From JAWOGN01 sp046496815 (GTDB taxonomy: Bacteria > Desulfobacterota > DSM-4660 > Desulfatiglandales > Desulfatiglandaceae), in the NCBI GenBank assembly GCA_046496815.1, contig JAWOGN010000048.1, positions 1-5,913 on the forward strand: DNA of 5,913 nucleotides. The letters are read 5' to 3'. The position numbers and the translations under genes are program-made. Positions 1-4,946 of this stretch are shown one piece after another. The notes below the pieces were generated by a model. That model did no database searches. It saw only the letters and a list, made by a program, of their open reading frames with translations, and was not told the origin of the DNA. Position 1 is the first letter of the stretch; every line of letters begins with the position of its first letter.

Positions 1-14
1 TTATGCCCGTGCCC

Positions 15-572
15 CTATTCGGATAGTTCATCAAGAAGACGTTTGACGAGCTCTTGAATACCAAGCTCTTTGGCCCATTTCTCAAGGTAGGATCGATCGA
101 GTTTTTCTCCTTGAACCTTTGCCACGTTCACCGCATCAAGGAATTGCCTCTCGGATTCTCCAAGCTTAGACCACTCCAATTTGGCCAGGATAACATCCTC
201 GGGTGTAGCGAACCATCGAGACTCTCCGAGAAAGGCCCCCTTTTCTCGTCTTGAAAACTCCTTCTTGCTGAACGGTCGGATTTTTCTGACAATGAAGTCT
301 ACTTTGAACCCGGTCTCCAAATGAATCACGTTAAACATGCTGCGCCTGGACACCGCCTCCCTTGCCGCCTCCGCGCTTACATAAAAGCCATCACCGAGGC
401 TGCGGACCAATTCTTCGAGGGCACCTGGTTCAACCTCGATCACAATATCGGCATCATAGGTAGTCCGCGGCACCCCGTGCATGTTGCTTGCAAAGGAGCC
501 CGTAAGCATGTACTCGATTCCATTCTCTTCCAATTTGTTAAGAACGAATTGCAGCGCCTCATCCGGGCTCAT
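15..572 (-). CDS. Nucleotidyltransferase-fold protein (MNT / AbiEii-like, DUF6036-type)
   Basis: A 185-residue cytoplasmic protein of the polymerase-beta-like nucleotidyltransferase superfamily. Residues 24-29 (TGSFAS) carry the glycine-serine motif. R36 and T38 precede the D40-x-D42 metal-binding pair (RTTYDADI), and D92 in KVDFIV fits the third acidic position. A conserved TPEDVILAKLEW block (123-134) is typical of stand-alone members annotated as nucleotidyltransferase or DUF6036 proteins. Length is normal for the family, so the gene looks intact. The start at 572 overlaps the stop of the upstream gene as ATGA, implying translational coupling. Homologues commonly follow a small helical protein of about 80 residues; here that partner is the C-terminal part of the upstream ORF. 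The substrate is unknown. Some relatives act in toxin-antitoxin or abortive-infection systems by modifying a partner or tRNA, but nothing here shows such a role directly. Confidence 0.85.
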   Translation of the reverse strand: MSPDEALQFVLNKLEENGIEYMLTGSFASNMHGVPRTTYDADIVIEVEPGALEELVRSLGDGFYVSAEAAREAVSRRSMFNVIHLETGFKVDFIVRKIRPFSKKEFSRREKGAFLGESRWFATPEDVILAKLEWSKLGESERQFLDAVNVAKVQGEKLDRSYLEKWAKELGIQELVKRLLDELSE

Positions 573-1276
573 GTCAGCCTCTCATCGGCGTTTGGATAAG
601 CAGCGCGGAAAAGCTCCTCCGGCAGGAGCAAACGAATTGTCTCCAAGTGGATCTGACGCTCGTCATAATCAGGGTGGCGCTTCCGCACACCTTCTCGCAA
701 AAGCTTAAGGGAAATCCTGGAAAGTTCAATGGCGGCATACAACCTACCCTCAGGACCCATGCGCCTGAGAATCTCGATCTGCTTCCTTTCGGCGTCCTTC
801 GCCGTATCTCGCATGTTCGTTCGCTCTATTGGGCTGTGCGGCTTGTCTTCGTCCTCCGCTCTAATGACCTTTCCACCCGGCCCGAGGATCTCGGCAATCA
901 CAGGGACTCTGCTTCCCCGGAGTGCGTCACAAACGCGACGATGAAGTTCTTCAAAGGTGATGCGGGAGTAGTCCTCTCCGCTGAGGATGAGGAGTGGATT
1001 CCTATATTCTTGCGGATGACGGTCCGTCCCCTTGATCGTATGCTCCGCCACGAATACAACCGCTCTCATATAAGGGGCATGACCTTTCTCGTCGACCTCG
1101 ACCGGTGATGGCAGGAACGATGCGTATGGGTCGCCATCTTCGTATCCCATTCCGGGAGTCGGTGTACCGATGTGGGGAGGGACGCCCTGAGCGGTAACCA
1201 CGATCCAATCACACCCGATGTATTCATCACCCTCTTTAGGGAACTTCAACTTCCACAGTGTCGCGTAGATACTCAT
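569..1276 (-). CDS. Hypothetical protein; apparent in-frame fusion of two small proteins
   Basis: A 235-residue soluble protein with no signal peptide or membrane segment. Two blocks are visible. Residues 1 to about 145 form a mixed alpha/beta part with GDEYIGCDWIVV, AQGVPPHIGTPTPG, YEDGDPYASFLP and HPQEYRNPLLILSGEDY, which I recall as a stand-alone hypothetical protein of about 145 residues with no known function. Residues 155-235 are a separate helical block (KQIEILRRMGPEGRLYAAIEL, RKRHPDYDERQI, LLLPEELFRAAYP). This resembles the roughly 80-residue protein usually encoded just before nucleotidyltransferases such as the one at 15-572. The linker at 141-154 is charged and looks unconserved. 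M155 (ATG at 812-814) could start the second protein independently; only a weak AGAG lies upstream. The start at 1276 has a poorly placed GAGGG about 13 bases upstream. The stop overlaps the next start by four bases. Confidence 0.7.
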   Translation of the reverse strand: MSIYATLWKLKFPKEGDEYIGCDWIVVTAQGVPPHIGTPTPGMGYEDGDPYASFLPSPVEVDEKGHAPYMRAVVFVAEHTIKGTDRHPQEYRNPLLILSGEDYSRITFEELHRRVCDALRGSRVPVIAEILGPGGKVIRAEDEDKPHSPIERTNMRDTAKDAERKQIEILRRMGPEGRLYAAIELSRISLKLLREGVRKRHPDYDERQIHLETIRLLLPEELFRAAYPNADERLT

Positions 1277-1446
1277 GTTCGCGAAGGGACCCTCTTACCT
1301 CCCCTAACCCTGTTTCCCGGCTTATCATCATGGTGTATTTAAGCACATTACGAGCCTTCTTCACACCAGAAATTTTATTATCTACGGTCGTCCACTATTT
1401 CGTATGATGTGGTCCCACGCTCCTGCGCCTCCCCTCCAAGCGGACT

Positions 1447-1641
1447 TCAAAGACCGAACTTTTTCACGCGCCCTACAATGCCGCTTTCCAATCGAACCTT
1501 GATCCCGTGTGGATGGGTGGCGGATTTCGTGAGAACATCCTTGACGATGCCCTCCGTAAGCTTGCCGGATCGCTGATCCTGTTTCTGTACAACGTGAACA
1601 CGCATTCCCGGTTTGATGTCCGCCCGAACGATTTCTATCAT
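1447..1641 (-). CDS. ywbE: YwbE family protein (DUF2196 / TIGR03833-like)
   Basis: A 64-residue basic cytoplasmic protein that matches the small YwbE family along its whole length. Visible family features are the opening IKPGMRVHVVQKQDQRSGKL, then TEGIVKDVLT, SATHPHGIKVRLE and the closing GIVGRVKKF. The biochemical role is not established; the beta-rich, lysine-rich make-up recalls small RNA-binding folds, but that is only inference. The start at 1641 is supported by AAGGGG (complement of 1650-1655) eight bases upstream. The gene lies about 100 bases downstream of the SUI1-like gene in the same direction and may be cotranscribed with it. No convincing terminator follows in the 170 bases before the 569-1276 gene. 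Confidence 0.85.
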   Translation of the reverse strand: MIEIVRADIKPGMRVHVVQKQDQRSGKLTEGIVKDVLTKSATHPHGIKVRLESGIVGRVKKFGL

Positions 1642-1743
1642 CTATATGGCCCCTTGGCTTACTTATTCGATGCCGACGCACCGGCCCGCCCCTTTTCGTG
1701 CCCAAGAAGCGTTGCTTCTCTTCAGGGAAAGCATTCATTCCCT

Positions 1744-2115
1744 TTATCCCCCGACCGGCTTTGCGGTGTACCCGTGTCTGTTGAGCTCGTCCAACAGCGT
1801 TTGCCGGTGATCCCCCTGGATCATGATCACTCCGTTTTTAACGGATCCGCCGGCGCCACAACGGCGCTTCAATGTTTTGGCAAACTTCTCAAGTCCCTCA
1901 TTTTCTAGCGGGACGCAGTAAACGGCCGTAACAATTTTTCCTTTGCGCCCCTTGGTTTCCTTTTGGATCTTGATTGTGCCGTCGATGGGATAGCGTGTCG
2001 GCTGCCCACCCGCTTCAACAGCTTTCTTCTTGCACGAGCATGCGGAAACCGGCTTGCCGCATTCAGGGCAAATTCTGCCCGACTCTGTTGAATAAATTAA
2101 TCGCCTGTCGTTCAT
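1744..2115 (-). CDS. yciH: SUI1/YciH-family translation initiation factor-like protein
   Basis: A 123-residue cytoplasmic protein of the eIF1/SUI1 fold, the bacterial YciH type, which acts on the small ribosomal subunit and influences initiation fidelity in characterised members. The N-terminus has a Cys cluster (CPECGKPVSACSC, C16, C19, C26, C28) typical of many bacterial members and possibly metal-binding. The SUI1 core follows: KETKGRKGK (52-60), LKRRCGAGGSVKNG (82-95) and IMIQGDHRQ (97-105). It ends in the usual GYTAKPVGG-like tail, so it is full length. AAAGGA lies four bases before the ATG at 2115. The start also overlaps the stop of the transposase relic upstream (ATGA), so translation or transcription may enter from there. 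The ywbE gene follows in the same direction. Confidence 0.93.
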   Translation of the reverse strand: MNDRRLIYSTESGRICPECGKPVSACSCKKKAVEAGGQPTRYPIDGTIKIQKETKGRKGKIVTAVYCVPLENEGLEKFAKTLKRRCGAGGSVKNGVIMIQGDHRQTLLDELNRHGYTAKPVGG

Positions 2116-2549
2116 TGATTCCTTTTGATGAAGTGTGATGAAATGGTGAGGGGCATAAACAAATAATTAAGCCATTCCCTCAGGTTCCAATCATTCAGAT
2201 TTGAGATCCTTTCCCCTCGATTCACAGCATATCCAACGCCCGGTTGCGTCATCCCAAGCTTTCCCCCCAATTCCTTTAATCCATATCCCAGTTCTCCGAC
2301 CGCCCAATAACAAAATACGGCCCTGGCATCCGCCTTCACCTTCACCCTGCTCTTCGAAAAAATCGCCCCCTTGTCAATTCCAAATATCTCGCGGACTCGC
2401 TCTTCGATCTGATCAAGATCATACCCAAGCCGCTGCATTTCATAATGCCTTTCAAACTTCTCCCCCGATTCTGCCAACACCCCAAGCACAAAATCGCTGT
2501 CCCCCAGAATCCTTTGGTCCCCCCTCTGCTCTGCGGCGGGGCAATTCAT
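2112..2549 (-). pseudogene. Orphan C-terminal part of a REP-associated Y1 transposase
   Basis: This 145-codon frame encodes only the C-terminal half of a REP-associated tyrosine transposase. Residues 11-26 (DQRILGDSDFVLGVLA) match the linker motif that follows the catalytic domain. Residues 56-75 and the HTH segment (AVFCYWAVGELG, then LKELGGKLGMTQPGVGYAV at about 91-109) match the DnaA-C/HTH-like tail. The intact transposase at 4947-5912 has the same order (LFLGSNSFVERI, then FGVSYSAVSHAV). The HUH motif and the catalytic tyrosine domain are absent, and the upstream DNA belongs to an unrelated AT-rich gene, so the 5' end was lost before about 2550. The tail, LNYLFMPL and beyond, runs to a stop that overlaps the SUI1 start by four bases. 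It may still be expressed as a small HTH protein, but a relic is the simpler reading. The ATG at 2549 has a GAAAGGA directly adjacent, which is poorly spaced. Confidence 0.75.
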
Positions 2550-2586
2550 TCCTTTCAGATAATTAGCGCGGCCCCATCCCTATCCC

Positions 2587-2913
2587 CTAATCCATGGTGA
2601 TATGTTCCTTCATTTCTGACAGGTTAATTTCCGTTTCGCCTGTCTTATCAAATTTTAAAGCGCGATTTTGAAAATCCCGCGCGTCAATCTTTTCCTTAAT
2701 CCATTTGCTCCAGTTTTCCCTTTGAGACGAGATAATCGTATCAAAATTTTCAGCTTGATCAAAACGGGATAAAGCATCCTTCTTTATCCAAACACAATAA
2801 TTACTCTTTTTCATACCTTTTTCGGAAACAACAAAAAAATATTGAAACTTTGGACTTCCGGGTTTTAATCCCTCTTTAATCTCATAATTTTTGTATATCC
2901 ATTTTTTCTCCAT
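2587..2913 (-). CDS. Hypothetical protein, 108 residues, AT-rich
   Basis: I do not recognise a characterised family. The product is a soluble, charged protein with no membrane segment or signal peptide. It has many aromatic residues near the start (KKWIYKNYEIKEG, FQYFFVVSEKG, YCVWIKKDAL), then a mixed helical part (NWSKWIKEKIDARDFQNRAL), and ends in the acidic NLSEMKEHITMD. The ATG at 2913 is strongly supported by AGGGGAGG (complement of 2919-2926) five bases upstream. Base composition is clearly more AT-rich than the SUI1 and helicase regions, suggesting a separate origin. It sits between the truncated Y1 transposase and the IS110 remnant and is transcribed away from the latter. It is likely a real gene because of its ribosome binding site and protein-like composition. 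Confidence 0.65.
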   Translation of the reverse strand: MEKKWIYKNYEIKEGLKPGSPKFQYFFVVSEKGMKKSNYCVWIKKDALSRFDQAENFDTIISSQRENWSKWIKEKIDARDFQNRALKFDKTGETEINLSEMKEHITMD

Positions 2914-3032
2914 TTTTTCCTCCCCTTAATTATTGAAAAACTATTTCCCCGCCTCTGACGGGAGCCGCTATCGACGCCCAATTAAATGGTTTTGGTTTTG
3001 ATATTTAATCGTGGTTTGATAATCATCTAAAA

Positions 3033-3107
3033 GGCACCTCTCAGATCGCAAGAAGGACTGCGATCTGATAAAGTGGTTACAACCGATAACCAAAAAGAGG
3101 AGGTGCT
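3033..3107 (+). ncRNA. Candidate structured leader / bridge-RNA-derived three-way junction
   Basis: Three helices are visible. GCACCTC (3034-3040) pairs with GAGGTGC (3100-3106), and a G-T wobble extends it at 3033/3107. Inside it, a perfect 10-bp hairpin joins TCAGATCGCA (3041-3050) to TGCGATCTGA (3059-3068) with an 8-base loop. A second hairpin joins TGGTTA (3074-3079) to TAACCA (3087-3092) with a 7-base loop. The closing stem covers most of the Shine-Dalgarno AGGAGGT (3098-3104), which sits seven bases before the transposase ATG. It is known that IS110-group elements encode a bridge RNA upstream of the transposase and that the flank is structured. That this is all or part of such an RNA, or a translation-limiting leader, is inference from position and folding. 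Confidence 0.5.
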
Positions 3108-3483
3108 AAGATGGAATTGTACGCGGGTATGGACTTGCATTCAAGAAATACTTATTTGGGGATTTTGGACCAAGATTTCAAGCGGGTTTTTCGCAAGCGG
3201 CTCAATAATGATGTATCACTGATTTTGGGTGCGCTGGAGCCGTTCCGCAAAGAACTGAGAGGAATTGTCGTTGAATCGACCTACAATTGGTATTGGTTGG
3301 TGGACGCCCTAATGGGCGCCGGCTATAAACTTCACCTGGCGAACCCTTGCGCAATTCAACAATACAACGGATTGAAGTATACGGATGATCAGCATGATGC
3401 CTTCTGGCTGGCCCATCTTTTGGCCTTGGGAATTCTGCCGGAAGGATACATTTATCCTCGAGAGGAACGCCCAATTCGAGAAG
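3034..3483 (+). mobile_element. IS110-family insertion sequence remnant (left part only)
   Basis: This covers the transposase 5' part and the structured leader just before it. IS110 elements lack obvious terminal inverted repeats, so the true left end cannot be placed; it could lie anywhere between about 2930 and 3034. The right boundary is put near 3480, where the protein stops resembling the family after the ERPIRE segment. The rest of the transposase gene and the right end are missing, so the element cannot transpose by itself. Confidence 0.6.
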
Positions 3484-3527
3484 GGAATCAATGGGAAGGA
3501 GGTTTCCTTCGGTTTTTATGGTGGTGA
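3111..3527 (+). pseudogene. IS110-family transposase, N-terminal fragment
   Basis: The first roughly 124 residues are a clear IS110-family DEDD (RuvC-like) transposase domain. The catalytic acids are visible: D8 (GMDLHS), E55 (VVESTYNWYWLVD), and D93 with D96 (YTDDQHDAFWLAHLLALG). The family-typical HLANPCAIQQYNGLKYTDD and LPEGYIYPREERP are also present. Family members are usually 320-400 residues with a C-terminal Transposase_20 domain bearing the catalytic serine. Here similarity ends after ERPIRE, and the last about 14 residues (GNQWEGGF onward) look like unrelated read-through. The start is fixed by AGGAGG seven bases before the ATG. The fragment keeps all four metal-binding acids but lacks the serine domain, so it should be inactive. 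It is the only plus-strand gene in the window. Confidence 0.85.
3495..3517 (+). terminator. Possible weak intrinsic terminator
   Basis: GAAGGA (3495-3500) and TCCTTC (3505-3510) form a perfect 6-bp hairpin with a GGTT loop, followed by GG and TTTTT (3513-3517). It could end plus-strand transcription from the IS110 remnant. The stem is short and only half G/C, and it lies in the read-through end of the truncated ORF, so it may be fortuitous. Confidence 0.3.
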
Positions 3528-3600
3528 AGATTTCTCGGTGTCTCTGCCTCATTTTTTTCTCTTATGTGTTCACCACAGAGGCGCAGGGGGCACAGAGGAA
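3521..3600. repeat. Inverted, degenerate CACAGAGG-type intergenic repeat
   Basis: GTGGTGAA (3521-3528) is perfectly inverted as TTCACCAC (3569-3576). Just inside on the left, CTCGGTGTCTCTGCCTC (3534-3550) is an imperfect inverse of the right arm 3574-3598, where CACAGAGG occurs twice (3574-3581 and 3591-3598) around a degenerate CGCAGGGGG. I recall similar strings (TTCACCACAGAGGCACAGAG and variants) as dispersed intergenic repeats in many bacterial genomes; that recollection has not been checked here. Confidence 0.5.
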
Positions 3601-3602
3601 TA

Positions 3603-3638
3603 ATTTTTGTTTGTCGGGAGATACCGGCAAACAAAAAT
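3603..3638. repeat. Long palindrome / strong hairpin
   Basis: ATTTTTGTTTGTCGG (3603-3617) pairs with CCGGCAAACAAAAAT (3624-3638) over 15 positions with a single G-T wobble, leaving the loop GAGATA. It lies 21 bases downstream of the toxin stop codon on the minus strand, so it may help end that transcript. However, the T-run sits inside the stem on both strands and is not a free 3' tract. It could also be a transposon-end or REP-like palindrome. Confidence 0.6.
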
Positions 3639-3659
3639 AGTCCTGCCTTTGCAAGTCAA

Positions 3660-3998
3660 TCAATGGTTCCAGTTTTCGTTCGAAGCGAGTTCCCTATCTC
3701 TTTCATCCCAGGCTGTCCTGAAATCACGTCGTCCATGAATTAAGGCCACAATGGAAACTCGATCATCTTCAACGAGGTAGATCAAACGGTAGCTCTGCAC
3801 AAAAATCTGGCGGATTTTTTTATCTTTGAATTCCGGGAGAATATGACCACGTTCAGCAAATTCCGTTAAGGATCGTCCAGCTTCTAAAGCTTGGAGTAGG
3901 AAAGCCGCAGCATAGGCAGGAGAATCCCTGTGAATGTATTCGGCAACCGCTTCCAGATCCGCTTCCGCAGCGTATGCCCAGATTACTCGGCGACCCAT
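3660..3998 (-). CDS. RelE/ParE-family toxin of a type II toxin-antitoxin pair
   Basis: A 112-residue protein with the RelE/ParE toxin layout. An N-terminal helical hairpin carries ADLEAVAEYIHRDSPAYA (13-30). It is followed by GRSLTEFAERGHILPEF (41-57), then the beta-sheet core IRQIFVQSYRLIYLVEDDRV (62-81) and VALIHGRRDF (84-93) near the end. ParE-like members poison gyrase and RelE-like members cleave ribosome-bound mRNA; the sequence alone does not decide which, though the RLIYLVE and HGRRDF pattern is common in the plasmid-stabilisation ParE group. Length is slightly above the usual 90-105 because of a polar tail. The ATG at 3998 lies inside the antitoxin gene, giving a 16-base overlap and translational coupling. 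A strong palindrome lies just downstream. Confidence 0.88.
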   Translation of the reverse strand: MGRRVIWAYAAEADLEAVAEYIHRDSPAYAAAFLLQALEAGRSLTEFAERGHILPEFKDKKIRQIFVQSYRLIYLVEDDRVSIVALIHGRRDFRTAWDERDRELASNENWNH

Positions 3999-4174
3999 TT
4001 TTCCATCCGCTTTTCCACTTCTTCCTGGGTATATATTCTCCCTTCCTCTACGTCCTGAATACCTCGTTGGACTTTTTGTCGCACATATAAATGATATTGA
4101 ATTTCCTCAAGAGTACTGGTATCAGGAAGGTCTTTTAACAATTCCATTACCTCTTGTTTGGCTGTAAGCATCAT
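3983..4174 (-). CDS. Antitoxin of the RelE/ParE-type pair
   Basis: A small, mostly helical, acidic protein of 63 residues (62 if the second ATG is used). It has TAKQEVMELLKDLPDTSTLEEIQYHLYVRQ followed by the charged C-terminal tail (EEGRIYTQEEVEKRMEKW), as expected for the toxin-wrapping part of such antitoxins. The longer upstream frame to 4210 is unlikely: AAGGAGGTG (complement of 4177-4185) sits just before ATGATG at 4169-4174, with four bases to the first ATG and seven to the second. It overlaps the toxin gene by 16 bases. Antitoxins of this kind usually repress their own promoter with the toxin as corepressor; a DNA-binding motif is not obvious here. Confidence 0.85.
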   Translation of the reverse strand: MMLTAKQEVMELLKDLPDTSTLEEIQYHLYVRQKVQRGIQDVEEGRIYTQEEVEKRMEKWVAE

Positions 4175-4217
4175 AACACCTCCTTCTATATGGTCTTGCG
4201 TATAACTCAATGAAATT

Positions 4218-4246
4218 ATTTTAACATTTCACTCCTTGCTTTTCAA
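4218..4246 (-). promoter_or_regulatory. Probable sigma-70 promoter of the toxin-antitoxin operon
   Basis: On the minus strand, TTGAAA (complement of 4241-4246) is followed by exactly 17 bases and TAAAAT (complement of 4218-4223). Each hexamer matches consensus at five of six positions. The expected start, near 4211, leaves a leader of about 37 bases to the antitoxin ATG. The -35 box overlaps the stop codon of the helicase relic. Confidence 0.6.
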
Positions 4247-4940
4247 ATGCTTCTTTTTAGCACCGGTAAATATACATAAATCCCTAACACATCCGGTGGA
4301 AGATGGGGTTCTACTCTGTAACGGATGCCTTTGAGTCGTGCCGCGGTTCTCACCCGGCGATGGGCAAATAGGAGTTCTTCTGCCCTCTCAAAGGCAACCT
4401 CTTCAATCCTTTGCCTGAGGGAATCAAAGCCCTCGTTGATCTTAGTTATGGCATTGGCGGCAAGGTCCGGGGTGATGTTGGCATCAGGTTTGATCATAAG
4501 AAGGTTCTCAGCCTCATCTTCTTTCAGCCACTGGGCCTTGTCAGGGGCACCGCGAAAACCCAAAAGCAGGCATTCCTCTGCAAGGAGAGGCGTCTCCTTT
4601 TCCCTACGAATCGTGATGATATGGTTGCGAAACCGCACAAGAAGTACCGTTGTACGACGTTCCACCTGGCTGGTACGAATCACTCCACACCGCCTGGCTA
4701 TGGCCTTGACCAGGGGATCTAAGGATGTGTTCATAACGTAGTTGCAAGGGCCTCCACAACAGGATGGGTCCGGTTCAGGTATAGTACCCCTTCATCAACG
4801 GGAAGTTCAAACTTGGCCTGGAATCGATTTCCATCGCTTATGCCGACCGCATCCTTAAGCGCTCCTGGCACCTCGGTAATGTCGAAAGTCAGGTGCTTTT
4901 TGCGCGGCGTTACTGCCGCTCCCTGAGATTGAACGCGTAA
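4243..4940 (-). pseudogene. C-terminal relic of a large SNF2-type helicase, frameshifted
   Basis: Two frames together encode the end of a large helicase. The downstream frame (4243-4734) has TSLDPLVKAIARRCGVIRT, RRTTVLLVRFRNHI, PLLAEECLLLGFRG, FERAEELLFAHRRVRTAARL and VEPHLPPDVLGIYVYLP. I recognise this as the C-terminal tail of SNF2/DEAD-like helicase proteins of about 1,000 residues, a group that includes DISARM-associated helicases. The upstream frame (4731-4940, no ATG) gives LTFDITEVPGALKDAVG, FELPVDEGVLYLN and RTHPVVEALAT, which directly precedes that tail in the family. They join if one base is restored near 4740: GCAACTACGTTATG would become GCAACTTACGTTATG and read ATYVMNTS. The ATPase core is absent and the frame meets a stop at 4941-4943, next to the transposase. 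The assignment to a helicase is from memory; the frameshift itself is seen directly. Confidence 0.65.
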
Positions 4941-4946
4941 CTAGGG

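Noticed and set aside
647..1108. A 153-codon plus-strand frame opposite the 235-residue gene.
   Set aside because: It lies antisense to a better supported gene, has no convincing ribosome binding site and resembles no family.
1277..1446. A short minus-strand frame (KKARNVLKYT onward, possible GTG start) in the gap before the 235-residue gene, and a search for promoter or terminator there.
   Set aside because: No ribosome binding site, runs into the next gene out of frame and resembles nothing known. No hexamer pair with good spacing and no hairpin with a T-run were found.
1382..1738. A 118-codon minus-strand frame spanning the ywbE gene.
   Set aside because: It is out of frame with a clearly conserved YwbE protein; its Arg/Gly/His-rich composition is that of a shadow frame.
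2981..3009. ATTAAAT/ATTTAAT 7-bp inverted repeat upstream of the IS110 leader.
   Set aside because: All A/T and short in an AT-rich stretch; chance is a sufficient explanation.
2998..3023. TTGATA and GATAAT as a promoter for the IS110 remnant.
   Set aside because: The spacer is only 14 bases. In this family the active promoter often forms only when the element ends join, so no call is made.
3521..3638. The repeats here as a CRISPR fragment.
   Set aside because: There is no regular repeat-spacer unit and no cas gene in the window.
4325..4741. Overlapping plus-strand frames of 138 and 103 codons opposite the helicase tail.
   Set aside because: The minus strand carries recognisable helicase-tail motifs in two joined frames; the plus-strand products are Ser/Arg-rich shadows.
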